DNA of 38,371 bases from Aphanothece sp. CMT-3BRIN-NPC111 (GTDB taxonomy: Bacteria > Cyanobacteriota > Cyanobacteriia > Cyanobacteriales > JAHHGU01). The position numbers were made by a program, and so were the translations under genes. This document shows positions 1 through 8,530 of the stretch, one piece after another (position 1 is the first letter of the stretch; the number at the start of each line of letters is the position of its first letter). Location: NCBI GenBank assembly GCA_019359765.1, contig JAHHGU010000054.1, positions 1 to 38,371 of the forward strand, given 5' to 3'. The notes below the pieces were generated by a model. That model did no database searches and was not told the origin of the DNA. It worked only from the letters and a program-made list of their open reading frames with translations.

Positions 1-164
1 CTAATAATGGTGGAGCTACTCCCAGAACTGGGCAACCTAATAATGGTGGAGCTACTCCCAGAACTGGGCAACCTAATAATGGTGGAGCTACTCCCAGAAC
101 TGGGCAACCTAATAATGGTGGAGCTACTCCCAGAACTGGGCAACCTAATAATGGTGGAGCTACC
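1..164 (+). repeat. 36-bp in-frame tandem repeat, 4+ copies
   Basis: Four copies of a 36-bp unit, identical in the visible DNA, run from 3 to 146, with a partial fifth copy to 164. Each copy encodes NNGGATPRTGQP. The array starts at or before the window edge, so the copy number is a minimum. Nucleotide identity including third codon positions points to recent slippage or unequal exchange. Confidence 0.9.
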
Positions 165-362
165 CGGATAAATAGGCAATCTCCTCGTGTGGCGGGTGCT
201 TATACTCGATATATGAACATTGGCTACGCTGCTACCCAGAAACGAGACTATCAAACTGCTTTGATTAACTTTAGAAGAGCGCTTAATGAACGTCCTGGCG
301 ACTCTTATGCTACAAGAGCTATTAGCAATGTACAAAGCTATATTCAACGTAGTCGCCAGTAA
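1..362 (+). CDS. C-terminal part of a repeat/TPR protein (5' end outside window)
   Basis: The reading frame is open from the window edge (codons start at position 3) to TAA at 360-362. It begins with four perfect 12-residue repeats (NNGGATPRTGQP) and a partial fifth. About 65 residues follow that look like one or two tetratricopeptide helices (YMNIGYAATQKRDYQTALINF, then RRALNERPGDSYATRAI). Low-complexity Asn/Gly/Thr/Pro linkers ahead of a single TPR are common in secreted or membrane-anchored cyanobacterial proteins. The N-terminus, which would show a signal peptide or anchor, is missing. The function is unknown; the TPR suggests protein binding. Confidence 0.7.
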   Translation, partial: NNGGATPRTGQPNNGGATPRTGQPNNGGATPRTGQPNNGGATPRTGQPNNGGATRINRQSPRVAGAYTRYMNIGYAATQKRDYQTALINFRRALNERPGDSYATRAISNVQSYIQRSRQ

Positions 363-404
363 GAACCTTCTTTTTCAGTCAGTAGCGATCGCTATATATC
401 TCAT

Positions 405-428
405 TTATAGCTGTTGCCATAAAGGTTA
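405..428 (+). repeat. Short dispersed element, first copy
   Basis: These 24 bases (TTATAGCTGTTGCCATAAAG then GTTA) match 6569-6592 at 21 of 24 positions. A HIP1-centred palindrome (TAGCGATCGCTA) lies just before it. It sits between the convergent ends of the TPR gene and ilvD. It looks like a dispersed non-coding repeat; no function is claimed. Confidence 0.5.
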
Positions 429-508
429 AGACACTGCATCTTTAAGGACACACTCCATTGCTTGCCATAAGGAAACGTACACCTGGTGGGTTGTCTCTAC
501 GTATTTCT

Positions 509-2353
509 CTATCCGAGCACTTCTAGGTTTCGTACCGCGCCTTGATCCGCACTAGTAGCCAGCAGTGCATAAGCCTTGAGCGCCGCACTCACCCGACGCT
601 CCCTAGGGTGCACAGGTTTCCAGGCATCTTTGCCCTGAACTTCCATTGCCACACGACGGTTGGCTAATTCCTCTGTCGATAGATCCACATTAATGCTGCG
701 ATTGGGAATGTCAATCAGAATGCGATCGCCGCCCTTGATCAGAGCAATGTTGCCACCTGCCGCCGCTTCCGGAGAGGCATGACCAATCGAGAGACCCGAA
801 GTACCGCCTGAGAAGCGACCGTCGGTTAATAATGCACAAACCTTGCCCAGTCCCTTAGATTTAAGGTAGCTAGTCGGATAGAGCATTTCTTGCATACCAG
901 GACCACCGCGGGGACCTTCATAGCGAATAACCACCACGTCGCCTGGTTCCACTTCATCACCTAGAATTCCGCTAACAGCGGCATCCTGACTTTCATAAAT
1001 GCGTGCTTTGCCTTCAAACACAAGAATGCTTTCGTCTACACCTGCCGTTTTCACAATACAACCGCGCTCAGCCAAGTTGCCGTATAGCACAGCTAATCCA
1101 CCCTCCGTGCTAAAGGCGTGTTCGACGCTGCGGATACAGCCGTTTTTCCGATCCAAGTCGAGGGAAGGCCAGCGAGTCGATTGACTGAACGCTTGCTGAG
1201 TTGGAATCCCCGCAGGACCAGCTTTGAAGAAGGTGTGAACGGCTTCTTCATCAGTACGCATGACATCCCAGCGATCGAGCGCTTCTTTTAGCGTCTTATT
1301 GTGGACTGTTGGCACGTCCGTGTGGAGCAGTCCAGCCCGATCCAACTCACCGAGAATGCCGGGGATGCCGCCAGCCCGGTGGACATCCTCGATATGATAC
1401 TTCTGGGTATTCGGTGCCACCTTGCATAGTTGTGGAACTTGGCGCGAGAGGCGATCAATGTCAGACAAGGTGAAATCGACACCCGCTTCATGGACAGCAG
1501 CCAGCAAGTGCAGAATGGTGTTAGTCGATCCGCCCATAGCGATGTCTAAGGCCATGGCGTTTTCAAATGCTTTGAAACTAGCTATAGATCGCGGTAGTAC
1601 CGATTTATCATCTTGCTCGTAGTAACGGCGGGTAATGCTGACAATGGTTCGCGCGGCGTTGAGGAACAAATCTTTACGGTCGAAATGGGTCGCAAGCGCG
1701 GTGCCGTTGCCTGGTAAAGAAAGACCGATTGCCTCGGTGAGACAGTTCATGGAGTTGGCGGTGAACATGCCGGAGCAAGAGCCACAGGTCGGGCAGGCGG
1801 AACGCTCATACTCTTCGACAACTTCGTCGCTGATACTGTCGTCCACGGCAACCACCATGGCGTCCACCAAGTCCAGTTTGTGATCCGAGAGCTTAGTCTT
1901 GCCAGCTTCCATGGGGCCGCCAGAGACGAAGACTGCGGGAATGTTGAGACGCAGGGCGGCCATCAACATACCAGGGGTGATCTTGTCACAGTTGGAAATA
2001 CAGACCAGGGCATCGGCACAATGGGCGTTGACCATGTACTCGACCGAATCGGCGATGATCTCGCGCGAGGGCAGACTGTAGAGCATTCCGTCATGACCCA
2101 TGGCGATGCCATCGTCCACGGCGATGGTGTTGAATTCTTTGGCGACACCACCGGCGGCTTCAATCTCACGGCACACCAATTGACCCAGATCTTTCAGGTG
2201 AACGTGTCCGGGTACGAATTGGGTAAAAGAGTTGGCGACTGCAATGATTGGCTTCTCGAAATCTGCGGTGTGCATTCCGGTGGCGCGCCAGAGCGCACGG
2301 GCACCAGCCATATTGCGTCCTTGGGTGGAAGTTTTCGAGCGATAGGTTGGCAT
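509..2353 (-). CDS. ilvD: Dihydroxy-acid dehydratase IlvD, long (enterobacterial-like) form
   Basis: Dehydrates 2,3-dihydroxy-isovalerate and 2,3-dihydroxy-3-methylvalerate to the 2-oxo acids in valine, isoleucine and leucine synthesis; cytoplasmic Fe-S enzyme. The 614 residues show the family signatures CISNCDKITPGM and SACPTCGSCSGMFTANSMNC with the cluster cysteines, GGSTNT, and the C-terminal DGRFSGGTSGLSIGH. The N-terminus (MPTYRSKTSTQGRNMAGAR) starts like the roughly 616-residue Escherichia coli enzyme, and similarity to what I recall of that protein continues to the end. As I remember, the usual cyanobacterial IlvD is about 560 residues, so this may be a second or transferred copy. The gene looks more G+C-rich than its neighbours, but it carries a HIP1 site at 722-729. 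No strong ribosome binding site precedes the ATG. Confidence 0.95.
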   Translation of the reverse strand: MPTYRSKTSTQGRNMAGARALWRATGMHTADFEKPIIAVANSFTQFVPGHVHLKDLGQLVCREIEAAGGVAKEFNTIAVDDGIAMGHDGMLYSLPSREIIADSVEYMVNAHCADALVCISNCDKITPGMLMAALRLNIPAVFVSGGPMEAGKTKLSDHKLDLVDAMVVAVDDSISDEVVEEYERSACPTCGSCSGMFTANSMNCLTEAIGLSLPGNGTALATHFDRKDLFLNAARTIVSITRRYYEQDDKSVLPRSIASFKAFENAMALDIAMGGSTNTILHLLAAVHEAGVDFTLSDIDRLSRQVPQLCKVAPNTQKYHIEDVHRAGGIPGILGELDRAGLLHTDVPTVHNKTLKEALDRWDVMRTDEEAVHTFFKAGPAGIPTQQAFSQSTRWPSLDLDRKNGCIRSVEHAFSTEGGLAVLYGNLAERGCIVKTAGVDESILVFEGKARIYESQDAAVSGILGDEVEPGDVVVIRYEGPRGGPGMQEMLYPTSYLKSKGLGKVCALLTDGRFSGGTSGLSIGHASPEAAAGGNIALIKGGDRILIDIPNRSINVDLSTEELANRRVAMEVQGKDAWKPVHPRERRVSAALKAYALLATSADQGAVRNLEVLG

Positions 2354-2752
2354 GGCGCATTCTATTCGGCTAAAAGGTCTTAATAGTCTAGACTTTATTC
2401 GTTTTTAGATCCTACTGCCTAGACATCAATTTAAGTTGAGTAGTAGCGAAAGACTTCTGTATCCTTAACGCTTTTGCAAAACCCTTCCTAAGAAAAGGGT
2501 GAATTTCTTTATACTTCACCCTTTTCTCAAAAATGTCCTGGTACAGTCGGGGAAATTTTGACTAGTACAATTTTACAAATTTACAACTGTACTAGCTAAA
2601 AAATTCAGACCCTCCTTGCTCTCCGCTAATCCCTATTGCATACATAGTAATCCTCAGGTAAGAGTGAACAAGAACCTCTCTCTTGTCTCCTTGTCCAGAA
2701 AGCCAAATTTTCACAACTCACATGTGGTTGCGATAGAGGGGATGATGTCAAA
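2354..2752. other. Non-coding stretch upstream of ilvD
   Basis: A+T-rich spacer between ilvD and the lipoprotein gene, both on the minus strand. It should hold the ilvD promoter, but I see no convincing -35/-10 pair. The one clear structure is the 13-bp inverted repeat at 2491-2527, listed separately. Confidence 0.5.
2491..2527. terminator. Perfect 13-bp stem-loop, possible terminator
   Basis: AGAAAAGGGTGAA (2491-2503) and TTCACCCTTTTCT (2515-2527) are exact reverse complements with an 11-nt loop. It lies about 375 bp beyond the stop of the minus-strand lipoprotein gene and ahead of ilvD, so it could end the cellulose operon transcript. The T-tract is weak in both directions, so a dispersed palindrome is an alternative. 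Confidence 0.4.
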
Positions 2753-2899
2753 AATAATTCGTAATTGATAGTTCGTAATTCGTAATTACAATTAGTGAGA
2801 GCTTGAACTCGTCACTAATTGAAGACCACTAAATTTTTAATTTAGTGGGGCTTGTACTCTCTTAAATTACGAATTACGAATTACGAATTACGAATTATT
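2753..2899. repeat. MITE-like palindrome of heptamer repeats with cloverleaf potential
   Basis: The outer arms are built from heptamers (GTAATTC on the left, 2753-2790; ATTACGA on the right, about 2862-2899) and are largely complementary. Between them are two perfect hairpins: AATTAGTGA/TCACTAATT (2790-2798 with 2812-2820) and CCACTAAATT/AATTTAGTGG (2826-2835 with 2839-2848). The whole can fold as a three-way junction. No ORF lies inside. It ends 4 bp beyond the stop of the minus-strand lipoprotein gene, so it would be transcribed as that gene's 3' tail. Confidence 0.75.
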
Positions 2900-2902
2900 C
2901 GG

Positions 2903-4195
2903 TCAATTACTACCAAGCCAAAAGGGATTTACTTTTTTCTCCGCTAGTACAAACCACGCCGTTGCCCCTACGTGTAAGCGATGGAAATAAAACCAAGGCT
3001 GACTACCAGCCGCTGAAAAGCCTGTTGTCAATTTATCTCGATCGGCGGCAGGTATGCCACCAGAGCTATCTTGAGCCGCCTTAATGGTGGAAATCAAAAT
3101 GCTTGAGTTTTGAGGCTGATTTGTAAGTTGGTATGCAACAGCCATATGTGCAGTTCCTTCATACCAAATTCCATCACGATCTTGGTTATAATCAAAGCCT
3201 TGCCCAACTCGGTGATATTTTTGGGCATATTCAAGAGATTGCCAGTAAGGTTTTCCTGCATCCCGTAAGGCTAAAATTGCCCAAGCCTGAACATCTAAAG
3301 GTATCACATCTTTATTAATGGTGACACCATCAGGCCAGGTTCCCGTCCAAAATTTTTTATCTACTTTATCCCACATAGAGATAACAAAATTTTTGGCATG
3401 GATAGCGCGATCGCGCCACACTTGATCGCCAGTAATTAAATAAAGCCGCTCAAAGGCAGCATACAAATCGAGATTATGCTCTGTGGCTTTTTCCGTTAAT
3501 AAAGTTGGGGTTGGCTCCCAGCCGCTGAAACCTGCCATATATCCTCCCCCACCTCTGCTATCCCGACAATTATTCTCTACCCACGCCCCCATATTTTTTG
3601 CTACAGCAAGATATGACTCACCGCCAAAGGTGTCGTAATACCCTAAAAGAGCTAGCATTGCCCAGGCAACACTACCTGTGTGAGAGCTTACTTGATATTC
3701 ATCTTCTGTCCAACGACCAGTTTCGAGATTAAACCATCCTGGTAGGGGGATATTACCTCGCCGCGAAACTTTTTTGTCACCCCAATAGGCATTCCGGATA
3801 CGACCATCTTTATAAAAACGATCGTGATTTTGGGCATATATAAATGTATCTACCACCTGCTTAGCCCGTTGTTTATCTTTAGCAGCAATGAAAGCAAGAG
3901 CAGCAACGGCATTGTCATAGGTAAAAGCCACATTTTGCATGACAATATCAAAGGCGTTGTCCGATGCTATGGTTTTGTAACTTAATAAAAAATTCAACGC
4001 ATCTCTACTTTTATTGCTATCAGCACCAGACGGGGCATCAAAAATGGTTACACTGTGAAATTGATCTGCTACTGTAGCCAGGTAACTATAGGCGCTGCCG
4101 GAAGTTTGATTCGGCTCTACTTGTGGTCTCTGACAACAAGTAAAGGCAAGGATAGTTATAAAAATCAGCAGCAAACGTTTAGATAATTGGATCAT
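2903..4195 (-). CDS. Lipoprotein resembling a six-hairpin glycosidase, beside cellulose synthase
   Basis: The 430-residue product starts with a lipoprotein signal (SKRLLLIFITILAFTCC; the lipobox Cys is near residue 20-21), so it is probably membrane-anchored outside the cytoplasm. The rest is a series of aromatic-rich helical repeats (for example GSVAWAMLALLGYYDTFGG, LDVQAWAILALRDAG and GTAHMAVAYQLTN), the look of an (alpha/alpha)6-barrel sugar hydrolase. I cannot assign a GH family. It starts 51 bp downstream of the cellulose synthase gene on the same strand, so the two are probably co-transcribed. Cellulose synthases often work with a periplasmic glucanase (BcsZ in proteobacteria, an endoglucanase-like partner in thermophilic cyanobacteria). 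A role in trimming or releasing the glucan is inferred from this. The catalytic acids are not identified. Confidence 0.75.
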   Translation of the reverse strand: MIQLSKRLLLIFITILAFTCCQRPQVEPNQTSGSAYSYLATVADQFHSVTIFDAPSGADSNKSRDALNFLLSYKTIASDNAFDIVMQNVAFTYDNAVAALAFIAAKDKQRAKQVVDTFIYAQNHDRFYKDGRIRNAYWGDKKVSRRGNIPLPGWFNLETGRWTEDEYQVSSHTGSVAWAMLALLGYYDTFGGESYLAVAKNMGAWVENNCRDSRGGGGYMAGFSGWEPTPTLLTEKATEHNLDLYAAFERLYLITGDQVWRDRAIHAKNFVISMWDKVDKKFWTGTWPDGVTINKDVIPLDVQAWAILALRDAGKPYWQSLEYAQKYHRVGQGFDYNQDRDGIWYEGTAHMAVAYQLTNQPQNSSILISTIKAAQDSSGGIPAADRDKLTTGFSAAGSQPWFYFHRLHVGATAWFVLAEKKVNPFWLGSN

Positions 4196-4246
4196 ATGCC
4201 TGGAAACTTAGTAATAGCAAAATAGTAATTAAATAAGTTAATTATA

Positions 4247-6340
4247 TTATCGCCATCTTCGTAAAGGGTACAATTCAAATAGAGTGAGAAATAACGCCTG
4301 CAAAGATTGTTTTTCATTGGCAACTTGGGGCTGCTTCCAATGTTCTGGTCTACAGTAAACAAATTCAATTAGCTGTTGATGTTGTTTAGGAGTTAAAGGG
4401 CTGATTAAGAAACGACAGCCAGTAACTTTACCAACTCGTCGCACTTTAGCTAAAAGTTGAAATGGTTCTCCTGGTATTAATAACTTTAGCAGCTGTCCGA
4501 CTTGTAAATTTAATGTGGTTGGGGTATAAAAAGACACTCCATATTCCGACATATCATAAATAGTTGAGGAAAAATGCGTTTCTTCCCCTAAAGAGGAGGA
4601 GACTATGACTTCACAAGGATTCTCAAATCGGACTCTAGGAGCTATTCGCTCTTCACTAGAATAAACCCCCCCAATTCCGGCAAGCAAACTTGTTACTAAG
4701 ATAACTGAGTTTAACTCAGCCCAAAGTACACTAAGAGTGTATGTATCAGTAGCATTAGCTGAAATATCGGAATTATAAAAAGCAAATAATATTGAGCCTA
4801 AATTGATAAACAGTAAAAATAATAGAGGTCTCATTAGTTTTAGCGCAATCGCAGGTTTATGACTAGTTATTCCTTTAGGTGTTACCTGAAAGTTATTTTT
4901 TTTATTAGGGAAGGCTAAAGCTTTGAATACTGTGTTTGCTATGGGAATGCATTGCAAGGCATTATATACATAAGAAATTAAGATAGTTCTACTACCAATT
5001 AACCAAGGAACTAGAATTATCCCAGCTATATAAGGAGGTAAAAAATAATATATGATAAACATCATGTTTGTATTTAAGGCTTGCATCCCCAAAAGTAAAG
5101 ACAAAGCAGGCGCTATATAGCTAATAGTTTGAGTTCCTTGATCGATCCAGTAAAAAATGCCAGATAAATGGTTGATGCGCTGACTTATATTGAAACCAGG
5201 AAGAAATAGAGGATTATATTTACTCAGTAAAACTTTAATTGTGCCTTCTGCCCAACGAACCCGTTGAACTAAATAACCGAAAAGATTTTCTGGCGCAGCA
5301 CCAACGCTTAACAATTCATTAATGAAGATAGTTTTATATGCTTTTGATTGAAGCATCATTCCTGTAACCCAATCTTCAACAATGGTAGAAGTAGGAATAC
5401 CGCCAACTTCATTTAGATGCTGACGCCGAATGAGGATAGAAGTACCAGTACAAATAATACTATTGCTGAAATCGCGCCCTGGCTGAATAACGTTATAGAA
5501 TACTGTTTGTTCATGCGGTAATATGCCACCACCTAAGTTGAGTTCTGGTGGATCGGGGTTATAGAAGTTCTGGGGTGTTACCACCATAGCAATCTGAGAA
5601 TTCTCAAAAAAACCAACAGTTCGTTCTAAAAAGTTATTCAAAGGAATAAAATCAGCATCAAACACAACTACAATCTCACCTTTAGTTGCTGCTAAACCAT
5701 AGTTAAGGTTGCCTGCTTTGGCATGATCAGGATGAGAACGGGCTAAATATTTGCACTTTAGTTCTTTAGCAAGTTTCGCAATTTCTGGTCTGTTTCCGTC
5801 ATCAAGCACCCATACTTCTTTATGAGGATAGCGCATTGCTTGACATCCCACTAGCGTTCGCCTCAAGACAAAGGTTGGCTCGTTGTATGTGGGAATGAAG
5901 ATATCAACACTGGGGATGTACTGTCCTTCCTTGATACGCTGCGATCGCCAATCTGCTTCCGGGCTATTATTAGTCTTACGCAATGTTTGAAAAGTAATAA
6001 TAGTGACATTGACAATCGCAGTAAACTCCATTATAATCACAGCCAAACTGATAGCGCCGCTGTACCAATCTATAACTAACGTTTCTGTGACGCGCCAAAT
6101 TAAATAACGGATATGAAGAGTTAATATACCTAAAGTTAACAAAAATCTCAGCCACAATGGAGGTAAGTTCGGGAAAATTGTTCGAGATATCAGGGTAATA
6201 GTAATTAGTATTACTAGGGGTAGCAGTACATAGGATTGGCGCGACAGGCTGCTTAGATGAGGAAATAGTAAAATTACATTTAATATACTGAATAGTATAA
6301 ATATAACGATTAAAAATACTTGCCAAAGTTTTAATTTCAT
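4247..6340 (-). CDS. bcsA: Cellulose synthase catalytic subunit (GT2) with C-terminal PilZ domain
   Basis: A processive family 2 glycosyltransferase of the inner membrane that polymerises UDP-glucose. Two hydrophobic clusters precede the catalytic domain. Motifs in order: DIFIPTYNEP, LDDGNRPEI, FDADFIP (DxD), TSTIVEDW (the TED-type base) and QRVRW (QxxRW). A BcsA-like gating-loop motif, FQVTPKG, follows among the later membrane segments. The C-terminus is a PilZ domain with RIAPR (RxxxR) and DMSEYG (DxSxxG), so cyclic di-GMP activation is expected. The frame extends to a GTG at 6382, but I prefer the ATG at 6338-6340, just before the first membrane segment; another ATG is at 6350-6352. None has a good ribosome binding site. 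No BcsB or BcsC gene is in the window. The six-hairpin lipoprotein gene follows after 51 bp. Confidence 0.9.
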   Translation of the reverse strand: MKLKLWQVFLIVIFILFSILNVILLFPHLSSLSRQSYVLLPLVILITITLISRTIFPNLPPLWLRFLLTLGILTLHIRYLIWRVTETLVIDWYSGAISLAVIIMEFTAIVNVTIITFQTLRKTNNSPEADWRSQRIKEGQYIPSVDIFIPTYNEPTFVLRRTLVGCQAMRYPHKEVWVLDDGNRPEIAKLAKELKCKYLARSHPDHAKAGNLNYGLAATKGEIVVVFDADFIPLNNFLERTVGFFENSQIAMVVTPQNFYNPDPPELNLGGGILPHEQTVFYNVIQPGRDFSNSIICTGTSILIRRQHLNEVGGIPTSTIVEDWVTGMMLQSKAYKTIFINELLSVGAAPENLFGYLVQRVRWAEGTIKVLLSKYNPLFLPGFNISQRINHLSGIFYWIDQGTQTISYIAPALSLLLGMQALNTNMMFIIYYFLPPYIAGIILVPWLIGSRTILISYVYNALQCIPIANTVFKALAFPNKKNNFQVTPKGITSHKPAIALKLMRPLLFLLFINLGSILFAFYNSDISANATDTYTLSVLWAELNSVILVTSLLAGIGGVYSSEERIAPRVRFENPCEVIVSSSLGEETHFSSTIYDMSEYGVSFYTPTTLNLQVGQLLKLLIPGEPFQLLAKVRRVGKVTGCRFLISPLTPKQHQQLIEFVYCRPEHWKQPQVANEKQSLQALFLTLFELYPLRRWR

Positions 6341-6812
6341 TGGGCAAATCATTAAATGATTAAAACGGAGAACGCATCGCACTATCGAGTAAAGGGAGAC
6401 TTTACCTACTCATATGTTAAGCCTAAAATAGAGTCAACAGCTTCAACATCGCCCCGGAGACACTATGTATTCTAGGGAAAAGACTTAAGGTTATCGGCTG
6501 CGGCGTGGCCCTACGGTGTTATAGAAATAATATGCGTAAAAGCTAAACTAGTAGCATATCCGGATCTTTTATAGCAGTAGCCATAAGGGTTAGGGCGATT
6601 GGTCTTACAGCCATGCACGCATCGAGATGCTGCTATAACTGTATATTTGCTAGAAGCTAATTGCTAAAAGCTAACTGAAGGATTGCTATAAAATAAGAGT
6701 TACGATGAAAGCATCTCAAATTTAAAATTGGAACTTATCAGGCTAAATTGATTCTGTAGGTATCAGAGACGTTTAAATTCTCAGGGGATAGAGTTTTGAG
6801 GATATTTAAGCA
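6341..6812. other. Divergent intergenic region between cellulose synthase and DM13 genes
   Basis: This spacer must hold promoters for both neighbours. It contains a G+C-rich fragment at about 6497-6518 (GGCTGCGGCGTGGCCCTACG) of the type that recurs in cyanobacterial intergenic palindromes. It also has the inverted element at 6569-6638 and short imperfect repeats (GCTAATT, GCTAAAA, GCTAACT) at about 6655-6675. I cannot place a convincing promoter. Confidence 0.45.
6569..6638. repeat. Dispersed inverted element, second copy
   Basis: TTATAGCAG (6569-6577) and CTGCTATAA (6630-6638) are exact 9-bp inverted arms. The left 24 bases match 405-428 with three differences. It is probably a member of a dispersed palindrome family; no ORF lies inside. 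Confidence 0.5.
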
Positions 6813-7265
6813 ATGAAGTGGAAATCTATCGTAATTCTTTGTACAGTTTGCCTTTTGACTGTTGCTTGTAACAAAGAAACATCCTCCAATCAGCCAGATG
6901 CTTCTACCCCTCCAGTAGCTGAATCTAAAGCACAGACTAGCAAGAACTCTGGAAGCTTTGTGGCTGGCGCTCATTCAACCCAGGGTAATGTTCGGCTGGT
7001 AACTGAAAACGGGAAACGCTATTTAATGTTAGATCGAGCTTTTAAAACCGACTTCGGGCCAGATTTATTTGTTCTCCTGCATAGAGATAATCCACCCAAA
7101 CAATACCGCTCTCAAGATTATGTGAACCTCGGTCGCTTACAAGGAACGAGTGGTACTCAAAGGTATGCTATTCCTGCCAATGTGAATCTAGCGGAGTTTC
7201 GCTCGGTGGCGATTTGGTGCCGCGCATTCAACGCAACTTTTGGTTATGCCCCCTTTAGTGGCTAG
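6813..7265 (+). CDS. DM13-domain lipoprotein
   Basis: The 150-residue protein has a lipoprotein signal peptide (MKWKSIVILCTVCLLTVAC, lipobox LTVAC). A Ser/Thr/Pro-rich linker to about residue 45 follows, then a DM13 domain to the end. Family landmarks are visible: GNVRLV, RYLMLD, FGPDLFVLL, YVNLGRLQGTSGTQ, AIPANVNL and the diagnostic IWCRAF with a conserved Cys. DM13 has been proposed as a redox or electron-transfer domain; that is family knowledge, not shown here. The protein should be anchored facing the periplasm. It stands alone, divergent from the cellulose synthase gene and convergent with the cupin gene. Confidence 0.85.
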   Translation: MKWKSIVILCTVCLLTVACNKETSSNQPDASTPPVAESKAQTSKNSGSFVAGAHSTQGNVRLVTENGKRYLMLDRAFKTDFGPDLFVLLHRDNPPKQYRSQDYVNLGRLQGTSGTQRYAIPANVNLAEFRSVAIWCRAFNATFGYAPFSG

Positions 7266-7367
7266 TGGCTCAATTACATCACGGAAGATTTCACGAACGC
7301 GATCGCAATTCAGTAAAAGGCTATTCGAGCCATATGGCGTGGGCGTGCTTTGTACTCATGCCTTTAT

Positions 7368-7823
7368 TCAACACGGAACCAGTACGTCTCGGCGGCCCAA
7401 AACTGTCGAATCTTCCTCATCCAACTCAACCGGCGTGCCACTGCGAATTAGTTCAGCAAAGTCCTCATTGGGCACCATAATGCACAAAACATATAAGCGA
7501 CCCGCGCCGTTATTACGAATCTCATGAATTCCCGTAGGCGGTACTAATAGGCTATCTCCGGCACGAATTGAAACTGTTTTGCCGTCACAGGTTGCCAGTC
7601 CTTCCCCTTTGAGAATGAAAAACATCTCCACCGCAAACTGATGCCGATTCGGGGGTGTCTTGCCACCAACATCAAAAATCTCTACACAAAGCGTTACAGA
7701 GGCGTTAGCAATCGTTGGGTCAAAAACAATCGCTAAACGGTTTGTGTCATTGGGGCTAATGCGAAACGCCTGGTAGTCTTTAGGAGACTTGATAATGGGA
7801 ATCATGCAACGAGTAGCAAACAT
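7368..7823 (-). CDS. Small single-domain cupin protein
   Basis: A 151-residue cupin_2-type beta-barrel. Motif 1 is seen as GGKTPPNRHQFAVEMFFILKG, with the first His and the Glu but Phe where the second His of HxH usually stands. Motif 2 is GDSLLVPPTGIHEIRN with its His. The metal site may therefore be altered or have only three ligands. It is the last of three minus-strand genes with the AllA-like and isochorismatase-like genes (74-bp gap to the former), so a part in the same pathway is likely, for example binding or isomerising a ureide intermediate. The substrate cannot be told from sequence. An internal ATG at 7803-7805 is an alternative start. Confidence 0.8.
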   Translation of the reverse strand: MFATRCMIPIIKSPKDYQAFRISPNDTNRLAIVFDPTIANASVTLCVEIFDVGGKTPPNRHQFAVEMFFILKGEGLATCDGKTVSIRAGDSLLVPPTGIHEIRNNGAGRLYVLCIMVPNEDFAELIRSGTPVELDEEDSTVLGRRDVLVPC

Positions 7824-7897
7824 AGTTTCTTTTGATTTTTAAGCTAGAAGTTTTGGTTTGGGCTGTAAACTGATTTTGTAACTACTAATGTAAGACC

Positions 7898-8389
7898 TTA
7901 GATCAGTTCTATCTCGAAATTGTAGATTTCTAATAAGTTACAAGTGTCGTGGTCATTAATATTTGTGTCGTTTAACTCCAAGTTGTAGAAATCCACAAAT
8001 TCAGCATCGAAATAGGGGCCAGCATGCCAGGTGCCAACATCTAACTTAATAAAGCAATTGCCGGGAATCCGAAAGGCGACAATTTCTTCCACTACAGGCT
8101 TGTCCGTATCTGAAGGTGGCGCAACCGCAATCAGCCACTCTTTCCCTTCCAGAGAACCCAGGCACTGGGTACATTTAAGGTGGCGGGTAATTTTGTGAAA
8201 TTTACGACCTCTCTGGTGAAGCCTCATAATGTAGAACCGAGGGATACCATTCTGGAGTGTCAGCTGGGCATCATCAGCCTCGTATTGCTTGCCATCCTCA
8301 GTTGGATATATCGCTTGACCATATTGCTTAAAACTTTCTGGCGTAATCCACTGTGCAGATAATGGTTGAACCAGGCGGGATTCGTTCAT
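7898..8389 (-). CDS. allA: Ureidoglycolate lyase family protein (AllA-like)
   Basis: The 163 residues match the ureidoglycolate lyase fold. The N-terminal pattern is LSAQWITPESFKQYGQAI, then RFYIMRL, FHKITRHLKCTQCLGSL, EWLIAVAPPSD, and the C-terminal KLDVGTWHAGPYF. AllA releases urea and glyoxylate from ureidoglycolate in allantoin breakdown. The family also contains uncharacterised members, so the exact substrate is not certain. It is the middle gene of a three-gene minus-strand set with the isochorismatase-like hydrolase (141 bp upstream) and the cupin (74 bp downstream). No allantoinase or allantoicase gene is in the window. Confidence 0.82.
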   Translation of the reverse strand: MNESRLVQPLSAQWITPESFKQYGQAIYPTEDGKQYEADDAQLTLQNGIPRFYIMRLHQRGRKFHKITRHLKCTQCLGSLEGKEWLIAVAPPSDTDKPVVEEIVAFRIPGNCFIKLDVGTWHAGPYFDAEFVDFYNLELNDTNINDHDTCNLLEIYNFEIELI

Positions 8390-8530
8390 CAGGAAACCTG
8401 TACTCTCGGTATGATATTGATCGCGTTCCTTAAGCGTATCTATTCGAAGAAAATCAACAATGCCAGAGTGAATAAGGAATAAGAAAAAAGTAAAAGTTGT
8501 TAATTTTTGTTTTTGCCCTTGCCAACGATT

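Noticed and set aside
3..164. 36-bp direct repeats as a CRISPR array
   Set aside because: The copies are contiguous with no spacers and translate in frame into a protein that continues to a stop.
1880..2383. Plus-strand ORF of 167 codons opposite ilvD
   Set aside because: It is the shadow of the ilvD frame; the composition is unlike a protein and ilvD is certain.
6341..6382. GTG start of the cellulose synthase at 6382
   Set aside because: It adds 14 residues without a ribosome binding site; the ATG at 6340 stands directly before the first membrane segment. It remains possible.
7240..7527. Plus-strand ORFs opposite the cupin gene
   Set aside because: They overlap the recognised cupin on the other strand and show no domain.
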